Assembly (NCBI GenBank): GCA_051870875.1
Contig: JBJECG010000040.1
Span: 1-36,305, forward strand
DNA length: 36,305 nt
Origin: Aphodosoma sp051870875
Lineage (GTDB): Bacteria > Bacteroidota > Bacteroidia > Bacteroidales > Paludibacteraceae
Direction: 5' to 3'
The translations under genes and the position numbers were made by a program. A model generated the notes under the pieces. The model saw only the letters and a program-made list of their open reading frames with translations. It did not search any database and was not told where the DNA came from. Shown one piece after another: positions 34,910 to 36,305 of this stretch. The first letter of the stretch is position 1, and every line of letters starts with the position of its first letter.

Positions 34910-36136
34910 TCAGGTCAATGGCAATTTTTTGAATATTAGAAAAAACAGGTTTTGTCCTTTTCCTATGCCAGAAAACAAGGATACACTTTTCTGGTAATTA
35001 ACTATTTCCTGCTCAAAAATGATGGTTTTGAGAGCAATATTGTAGATGTCTGTGACACTTGATACAGGCCAACGTCCGACACAAACATCAGGGGACATAG
35101 GCTCTTTTGATATATTAGACTTTTCGAGACAGGCATAATATATATCGGTCAGAGGATTGTTGTATTTATCGCGAATTCCATCGGAATATGGGATGAGTAG
35201 AGGGCTACCAACTATGAGAACAAAATCAGGCCTACTATTAGAATGATACGCATTCATTAACAAGTTTCGTACTTTTACAGATTGTCTGAAATTTTCATCT
35301 GCCTGTATGTCAACTATATAACCCGTTGCATCTTTATACCGACAATATTCAATTAAAGCCTGCTCGAATTCAGGTAAGGTAACAATAAGCAACCGACCTT
35401 TTTTGCCCGAGCCTCCACTGATTGTATCAGGAACGCAAAACGACCACCAAGAGTCGAAAAAAGTTACCGGATTATACTTAAACTGTAGCTCTGCATTTAG
35501 AGACTGCAATGGAACGTCTATATTTAACCTAATACGCTTAGGAATCCTCACCAGTTTCTGCTTTGGATTGTATTCTACCGGAAACAAATTAACAGATACA
35601 CCAACACAACCCAAATATCTATACCTCTCGGACACAAATACATTGTTTGTCACATCGCAACTGTACCATGTATCGGAGTAATAGAAACCCTCATTCATTT
35701 TACATACCGCAGAACTATCTTCCAACATTTCCATAGCAGGACAATACGGATGCTGTAATTGTATGTAAGTGTACGGATCATATATCGAATAGCCCGTATG
35801 GGTGGGAGGAAACATATGATATGTCACACTACTATCACTACTTGGAATTTGGAGATTCACACTTTTAATAGGCAAAGCCGGCATACCTGTGCTATCCATT
35901 TCAGAAAAATCATCATCTCCAACAAAACAAATAGTAGAAAACGTACCACACTCCGTATGAACAACCACTTCGTTAAATTCAGGCAGAGTATAGTCTATAG
36001 AATACCCGTCACTCGTGGCGGATAAAATTAACCCCGGAGCTATTTCTTTAGTTCCATAAACAAATTGAAATCCTTGGGCAATGACGCAACTATGTACCGC
36101 CACCCAGCAAAACACAAGAATGATTACTTTTTTCAT
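34910..36136 (-). pseudogene. C25 (gingipain-family) protease, N-terminal fragment, frameshifted
   Basis: This 408-residue frame starts at ATG 36136, with a signal peptide ending VIA-Q. The first 220 residues look like a propeptide (MPALPIKSVNLQIPSSD; NLFPVEYNPKQKLVRIPKRI). The C25 subdomain follows (GRLLIVTLPEFEQALIEYC, VRNLLMNAYHSNSRPDFVLIVG, LTDIYYACLE, VCVGRWPVSSVTDI). After GIGKG it falls out of frame and ends at a stop. It lacks the His and Cys, which are in the next frame, so alone it is not a protease. The base composition of this gene is visibly richer in A/T than the ligase-to-nfo run. A -7 box lies only 11 bp upstream of the ATG. Confidence 0.8.
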
Positions 36137-36146
36137 ATAGATGCGG

Positions 36147-36154
36147 CAAAGGTA
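36147..36154 (-). promoter_or_regulatory. -7 box of the C25 protease gene
   Basis: TACCTTTG on the minus strand (36154-36147) is an exact -7 match, but no TTTG is seen at -33. Transcription would begin within a few bases of the ATG at 36136, suggesting a very short leader. Confidence 0.5.
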
Positions 36155-36305
36155 GTGTTTTTTGTGGTGGGGTGTCCGTTTTTTAAGTTAATTCGTCAAT
36201 GGAATGGGCGAGATATGGCGCGTCGTGGCTTTGGGACGGGTGTTTCGGGATGTGTGATGAGGAGACGAGGGGTAGCTTGGATTGTTAATTTAACAATTCA
36301 AGTAT
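36155..36305. other. Upstream end of window
   Basis: 150 bp without a supported gene. The only structure noted is the palindrome ATTGTTAA-T-TTAACAAT at 36281-36297, which could be a regulator site or part of a terminator for a gene beyond the window. Confidence 0.4.

Noticed and set aside
34907..34985. Programmed -1 frameshift in the C25 gene
   Set aside because: The T6 and A6 runs are not in the X-XXY-YYZ register with a perfect heptamer, and no stimulatory structure was evident; a plain mutation, phase variation or error is simpler.
1..36305. CRISPR array, tRNA, rRNA, insertion sequence or prophage
   Set aside because: No spaced short repeats, cloverleaf, rRNA core, transposase or phage protein was seen on either strand.

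Overview
The window looks like chromosomal DNA of an anaerobic Bacteroidales bacterium. Three lines of evidence support this. First, several genes are preceded by the Bacteroidetes sigma-factor signature (TTTG, about 20 nt, TAnnTTTG). Second, several large secreted proteins end in type IX secretion (T9SS) C-terminal sorting domains, and one is a gingipain-family (C25) protease. Third, the gene content (GldG, an OstA-like LptA relative, a LysM/binding-protein fusion, DTxC...GCDS repeat adhesins) is typical of that phylum. I cannot place it to genus. No rRNA, tRNA, CRISPR array, transposase or phage gene was recognised.

Layout, mostly on the minus strand (read right to left). 36136-33428: a C25-type protease split by a frameshift, then a small lipoprotein and a terminator. 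33246-25870: a promoter and a run of acyl-CoA ligase (FadD type), 7TM-HD phosphohydrolase (PgpH/YqfF type), GldG, endonuclease IV and a Yip1-like membrane protein. 25497-12359: a promoter-like region with a 17-bp homopolymer, a 1119-residue and a 3195-residue T9SS-exported adhesin, and a long 3' hairpin. 11817-11332: a small heat-shock protein with an unusual Cys-rich insert, sharing a bidirectional terminator with a plus-strand pair (AraC-family regulator and thioredoxin-like lipoprotein, 9777-11212). 9610-7345: a rearranged accessory patch with an outer-membrane barrel, two copies of a diverged regulatory segment, a short orphan C-terminal fragment and a lipoprotein. 7241-6816: a small membrane protein and its terminator. 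6729-6641: a possible structured RNA. 6557-1: an envelope-biogenesis run of SurA-like foldase, OstA/LptA-like protein, universal stress protein, LysM protein and the start of an outer-membrane barrel.

Functionally the window is dominated by the cell envelope: outer-membrane protein folding and LPS-transport-type proteins, peptidoglycan-binding proteins, lipid activation, and T9SS surface cargo.

The most unusual structure is the 7.3-9.8 kb patch. A segment of about 170 bp occurs twice. Each copy carries a direct-repeat pair with a 21-bp period at the same distance from a TATATTTG box. One copy lies beside a divergent AraC-family gene, and a 39-bp relic of the lipoprotein's 3' end marks the old duplication. 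Other points of interest are the CxC insert in Hsp20, the homopolymer in the adhesin promoter, the split protease and the unassigned RNA fold.
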